This document shows positions 59,605 to 64,000 of a stretch of 64,000 bases of DNA, piece by piece. Where the stretch lies: the NCBI GenBank assembly GCA_963978905.1, contig OZ022256.1, forward strand, positions 43,200,001-43,264,000. Direction: 5' to 3'. Numbering within the stretch: position 1 is the stretch's first letter; the number at the start of each line of letters is the position of its first letter. Source of the stretch: Trichostrongylus colubriformis. Lineage: Eukaryota > Nematoda > Chromadorea > Rhabditida > Trichostrongylidae. The notes below the pieces were generated by a model. It did not search any database. It had not been told where the DNA came from and saw only the letters and a list, made by a program, of their open reading frames with translations. The translations under genes and the position numbers were made by a program.

Positions 59605-60027
59605 ATGATAGAGGAGCTGCGCAGGGAAGGATGTGGCCCAAGACGATTCGCAGAAGGTCGCATCCACAACGTTGACGAGGACCTGATGCCCTGTGTATTC
59701 TGCGGAGTTAGGGGCGAACATTATTCCGATTCTTGTCAGGTTTACCCCACCGCTCAAAGACGCCGAGAACTGATTCAAGAGTCAGGAAGCTGTATACTAT
59801 GTTTGGACCAATTTTGTTCCAGGGATCCGAACTGCAGAAAGTTCTGCGCAACATGCCATCACTGTAAACTTTATGGGCATAATTCGGCTCTGTGCTCCTT
59901 GCCTGATGAGAGCCAGCGAATAGAGGAACAATTGGAAAGCCTACGCATCAGACGAGAAGAAGCCGCCAGGCTCGTTCTGAGAGTCATCAGGAAGCTCAGA
60001 CACAAAGGTGTTGAGCCTGAAGTTTGA
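59605..60027 (+). pseudogene. Gag zinc-knuckle region of the nested element
   Basis: The frame carries CVFCGVRGEHYSDSC (CX2CX5HX4C, a near-knuckle), a middle Cys cluster (CILCLDQFC...CRKFC) and a canonical CCHC knuckle CHHCKLYGHNSALC, followed by a coiled-coil-like Glu/Arg-rich tail (SQRIEEQLESLRIRREEAAR). This layout is typical of BEL/Pao-type nematode retroelements, where the region binds element RNA. It ends at a TGA where pol would normally follow. Confidence 0.68.
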
Positions 60028-60701
60028 CGCATCCACTTATTCTGAGGGCGGAGTATCGCGGTTCGCGATTGGTTGTCCCCGCAAGGGGCGTGATCTCCTA
60101 TGTATGATCTCCCGTCTACCGATTATTGGTTTTTCCGCCGACCGGTACAAAAGGGCACTACGGCCAGGGGGAGGGGGGACCGTCAGTCTCCAGAACATTC
60201 CATACCCCGGATTCTTCGCTCTTTTTTTACTTAATATTGCTTCTTCTTCTTGGTGCTATTCCTGACGCTCACATTGATATTACTCGCTCCTCTCTGAAGT
60301 CATTTTGGACGCTTGCTCTCTTTTGATGATCTTCTTCACTCTATCCCTGGATATTGCCTGCTATTTTGATGCTATTATTGACGCTATTCTTCAATATTGT
60401 TTACTCTTCTTTTTGCTACATTTTTGGACGCTATCCTTTATACTGCCTGCTCTGAGAAATTGATTTAGGAGCTATATTCTTTGCTCTTTTCAATGTTATC
60501 CTTTTTTGACACTTGATACTTCCTTATCTGAGAAGATCGCCTTTTTGATTCTAGAATGTTCCGTTTTTCCTATAGTTCATTTAGTTCCCCATTTTGAACT
60601 ATTTCTAAACGCCAATTAATATCGTTTTCTTTTCTTGAAGTTCTTTTGTTTAATTACCCAAGTTTGAGGTGCCTGTTGGACGCAGTAAACTTTTGTGTGG
60701 A

Positions 60702-60725
60702 AATTGTGTGTGTGTGTGTGTGTGT
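60702..60725. repeat. GT microsatellite
   Basis: About 12 GT repeats inside the right part of the nested element. Confidence 0.85.
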
Positions 60726-61610
60726 GACGCTAACGAGTATATACCGCGTGGCAGCTATAATCAAGCATCCATTGGGCCCGCGACTTTATGCTGTTTATGG
60801 TGCCGAAGCCTTAAAAGATCGGCATTGCCAAAACTGGTTCGCCTAATTTCGTTCTGGTGATTTTTTTTTCAAAGATGAGAAACGCTCTGGTCGTCCAGTT
60901 GAAGTTGACAACGACTTAATTAAGGCAATACTTGACTCGGATCGTCACAGTACAACACGTGAGATTTCAGAGAAACTACAGGTATCACATACATGTATCA
61001 AAAAGCATTTAAAACAACTTAGGTACGTGTCAATACTGGATGTATGGGGTCCTCAGGAACTGAAGGGACCGCGTGTTGTCAGTGTGGTGGGATTACAAAG
61101 GAATTGTCTACTTTGAACTCCTACCATCCAACCGAACGATCAATTCTGATGTCTACATTGCACGATTGACAAAATTAAACAATGCAATTCAAAAAAGCGA
61201 CTCGAATCATTAAACCGAAAAAGTGTTGTATTCCATCATGACAATGCAAGACCACACACATCTTTGGCCACTCGGCAAAAATTATTGGAGCTTAGTTGGG
61301 ATGTTTTGCCACATCCACCTTATAGTCCTGACCTTGCACCATCGGATTACTTTTTGTTTCGATCATTGCAAAATTCTTTGAGTGGTAAAAATTTCAGTAG
61401 TGATGATGAGGTCAAATCGCACCTGACTCTGTTTTTTACTGATAAAAATTAGAAGTTTTATAAACGCGGAATTATGATGCTACCTGAAAGATGGCAAAAG
61501 GTCATTGATAAAAACGGGCAATACATTACAGTATAAGGTGATTTATTTTTAGGGAAAAAGGTCTTTGATTTTCTAACAAAAATCCGCAATTACTTAGTTA
61601 CCAACCTAGT

Positions 61611-62900
61611 ACATGCCATGCTTAAAATTAGGTTTAGCATTTCAAAACGAAATACATTGCCTTTGAGCAAGACAAATTCCATCTTATCAATTATGAAGAA
61701 TCGTTATTGACCCTTGGGAATGAGTCATCCGCTAAGAATCATAGCAGAGATATCAGGTTTTAGGATATGAGCATGTTCACCTTCAAGTCGGCTATTCATT
61801 TCTCCTAAACGACTACGAAAGAGCAGGTCGTGGGAGGGAAACAGACCGGAGTTGTCATATACAAGATAAAACTTATTGACCGCGCATACGTATGCAATTT
61901 CTCTGGACAGCAGCTCATGATAACCTTATGTAATACCACATGATGGAAAATTATTCTTCCCACATAGAAATCGATAAATAAAAAAATTATGTGAGACACT
62001 GAAAGTGTACAGCCTCTATGTGAAATGGAGTAGAAGACTAGCCACGACAAGTGAACAAGTAAAACGAGTACCCGCAACTTCTGTTTTTTTCCAGAAAGTA
62101 GTATAGATATTGCAAAAGAACGACTTTTTTGACATTTTCGCTTAGAAGGATAATTGCAAATTTTGAAGTGTTTGGTGATGGTTTGAGCTTGCGGAGAACA
62201 TTCCCAGATCAACACGCTGACATATAGTACGATAAACTGGAGTATTGAGGAAAGATGAACAGAACTTCGGCAGAGCGAAAGGCTTCTCAGTGATAGTAAA
62301 GGAATATTCGACTTTCCTGAAAACAGGCTATATTTCGGTCGAAATTCAGCAGTCTCTCTCTGCAGGGTCTCGTTTCATTTCTGCTGATGATTCGGATTAA
62401 TAGAAATTGAGTGGAACGATGGTACGAGTTTTCCGCCAGGATGTCTAACTGGACTTCTTCAAAGGCACCGGAAGGGGTAAATATGGCAGGCTGTGATATG
62501 AAAGTAGGGGTGCTCAGCAACGAAAACACCTCTCCGTCCTCTCTCGCACCCCTCTGCGTCACTGCCGCTAGGCTGCAGATGGGCGGAGACTGTAAATCAG
62601 CCGGCCGCGAATGTTGCTCCGCCCACGCCGGCAGGTCGCTCGGCCCCAGAACTGCGGGACGGCATGCCGTGGTGCGGAGTCGTTATGAGACCCTAAGCCA
62701 CGCTTTTTCAACGCAAGTTTCGCCACACATCACCTTTTCTGAAGTGACAGGTTTATTTTCAAAGAACATGCATTCACAGCACTGGGTTTCCCTTACCCCT
62801 CCCCGTGCCTGCAAATAAGCGACACTCTGAAAAGCTCGGGAGCCTTTTTTCGAATTATTTATGATTAGTGAACGTCGAGGTTGTTTTTTGCTAGATTGAA
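61611..62900. other. No gene recognised
   Basis: GC-rich at 62560-62680 with a hairpin GGGCGGAG ... CTCCGCCC (62581-62628). Frames at 61805-62215 and 62411-62818 show no domain. Confidence 0.3.
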
Positions 62901-62904
62901 TATA

Positions 62905-63700
62905 TTGGGTTGAGGAATAAGTTCCCGCGGTTTTTTTTCAACTCCGATAGAGCTTTTTTGCTCTACAGAATGATACTATCTGCTTTTTGATTCCTTCGAT
63001 CACCTAATATTTATGAGGTTTGGAAATGAAGTGAGCTGCAGGCAAAAATTGGCGCTCTCGACACCTCATCTTCCTAGTCTACATCGGGATCAAAAAATGC
63101 AAGTGTATATGATTCCGATAGAGCTTTTCCAGCTCTACAGAATGGTACTACTTTTTATACAAAACGCTTGACTCTTTGCTGTTTTTAAGGTTCATAGAGG
63201 CAGTACTCGCAAAAGTATGCGCTTTAGTTATCTTCTCTCCCTCGCCTACCATCGAGATCAAAGAGAATATCCAGGTACACATTCGACAGAGCTCTTCTTG
63301 CTCTACGAGATGATACCACTCTCCTTTTGAATCTTTTCATATTTTAGCCTATGGGAATAAGTTTTCGCCTGTTTTTCAATTGAAAATTGCGCGATGAAAA
63401 TGAAGTTTGTGGCAGAGTGCTTCGTAGCATTCGATAGAGCTCTTTTCGCTCTGAAAGGTGTTGTTTACGGTTTTTGTTCGAACTAATTTTGACATTTTTT
63501 AGATCATTTAAAAGTCGACGAAATCGAGCATTTTCGACACCATGTGATAAAAGTTGCGATTGCGCTGCGATTTGCGGGTTGGGCATGTGCCTCTTGCGCC
63601 TCACCCACTGGCTCCGGCTTTTATACAAATCGCTTAACTCTTTGCTGTTTTTAAGGTTCACAAAGGCAGTACTACAAAATCCACCGATCTCCTTCACCGA
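62905..63700. repeat. Tandem repeat of 150-175 bp units, each with an AGAGC hairpin
   Basis: GATAGAGC followed by 5-7 bases and GCTCT(ACAGAATGATAC) occurs at 62946, 63117, 63285 and 63433. A larger duplication is also visible: ATACAAAACGCTTGACTCTT then GCTGTTTTTAAGGTTCATAG at 63156 is repeated at 63622. Units at 62905 and 63340 begin with similar GAGGAATAAGTTCCCGC / GGGAATAAGTTTTCGCC text. Confidence 0.7.
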
Positions 63701-63721
63701 GGGACTTCTCTCGCTGAAGGA

Positions 63722-64000
63722 TCTCGAGCCGTTAGGCGGCAGGGCTACGTGGCGCGACCCCAGGTGGCGGATAGGGGGCTAATCGCGGACCAAAAGCCAC
63801 CATGTACCTGCCCTGAGACGCAGGTGGATCCGGGGGATGGACTCCCTGTTTCTGCTGCGCTGGGCTGATTCATACCCTCTGTATCCGTGCAAACGTTTCT
63901 TGCATATGTGTGGGGGCGTTCTGTATGGGGCAGTTGGTATCCTGCATTCGGTCCAGCCAAAAGCTTGCATTCTAACGACTGGGAGGTACATGGGAGGCGG
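63722..64000 (+). repeat. GC-rich repeat, possible LINE 5' leader, cut by window end
   Basis: The stretch CGTGGCGCGACCCCAGGTGG then CGGATAGGGGGCTAATCGCG and the later GCATATGTGTGGGGGCGTTC resemble the block at 16690-16870. I suspect the 5' region of an RTE-type LINE running off the window, but no coding region is reached. Confidence 0.3.

Larger units (their letters stand above)
58468..60773 (+). mobile_element. Gag-only BEL/Pao-like insertion inside the mariner
   Basis: The insert splits the mariner frame and is bounded by TGCT (up to TGCTGT depending on register), consistent with a 4-6 bp target duplication of an LTR-type element. A 60-bp direct repeat starts the insert (58468-58528) and recurs at 60054-60114, about 720 bases before its right end. 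Between them is only gag-like coding sequence; no protease, reverse transcriptase or integrase is present. If 60054-60773 is the 3' LTR, the 5' LTR is truncated to 60 bp. Confidence 0.65.
58194..61610 (+). mobile_element. Mariner element interrupted by a retroelement
   Basis: Ends TTAGGTCGGCAACTAAGTCA and CTAGGTTGGTAACTAAGTAA are inverted at TA-like sites. Transposase starts at ATG 58378 (MENQNIHFRHILLYFLKGK, the HTH1 region), is cut at 58467 and resumes at 60774 in the same protein region, then runs through HTH2 (STTREISEKLQVSHTCIKKH), a deletion near 61025, SVVGLQ/WWDYKGIVYFELLPSN, the HHDNARPHTS block, LPHPPYSPDLAPSDYFLF and the C-terminus ending at 61536. HHD to SDY spacing is 34 residues, the mariner D34D signature. 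Frameshifts and a TAG in the C-terminal part make it inactive. Confidence 0.85.

Overview
This is eukaryotic DNA, most likely from a clade V (strongylid, hookworm-like) nematode. The reasons are the compact split genes with 44-100 base introns ending in TTTCAG, a nematode srsx-like chemoreceptor gene, and a dense load of mariner, RTE-type LINE, BEL/Pao and Penelope-like elements with many foldback repeats. The species assignment is an inference. No bacterial operons, CRISPR arrays or rRNA genes were seen.

Layout. 1-7.5 kb: the 3' part of a CAP-H (condensin kleisin) gene on the + strand; one of its introns holds a 3.1-kb near-palindrome built from two Penelope-like element copies. 8.5-20 kb: repeat-rich, with a decayed RTE LINE (- strand), a 1.26-kb foldback element with tRNA-like arms, a mariner-type deletion derivative, several MITEs and tRNA-derived SINE remnants. 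20.25-24.53 kb: a well-preserved SIAH E3 ubiquitin ligase gene (+), nine exons readable. 28.2-31.0 kb: a segment bounded by inverted repeats that carries only the first two coding exons of an SSRP1-like (FACT) gene and an inactivated CHMP2-type ESCRT-III gene. 35.4-39.3 kb: unrecognised, apparently decaying coding stretches on the - strand. 40.2-44.9 kb: a repeat complex comprising an array of five perfect GC-rich hairpins, a 148-156 bp minisatellite and flanking short repeats. 45.2-49.0 kb: BEL/Pao pol debris and MITEs. 49.28-56.5 kb: a 7TM srsx-like receptor gene (-) whose introns are filled with mariner-type elements. 56.8-64 kb: a MITE, a mariner interrupted by a gag-only BEL/Pao-type insertion, a tandem hairpin repeat and a possible LINE leader.

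The genes do not form a pathway. CAP-H acts in chromosome condensation, SIAH in ubiquitin-dependent degradation, the receptor at the plasma membrane. SSRP1 and CHMP2 are fragments. The most notable content is structural: repeated long inverted repeats at many scales, nested transposons, and the hairpin array near 40.4-40.6 kb. All gene models were read by eye from six-frame translation and splice motifs; no database search was possible.
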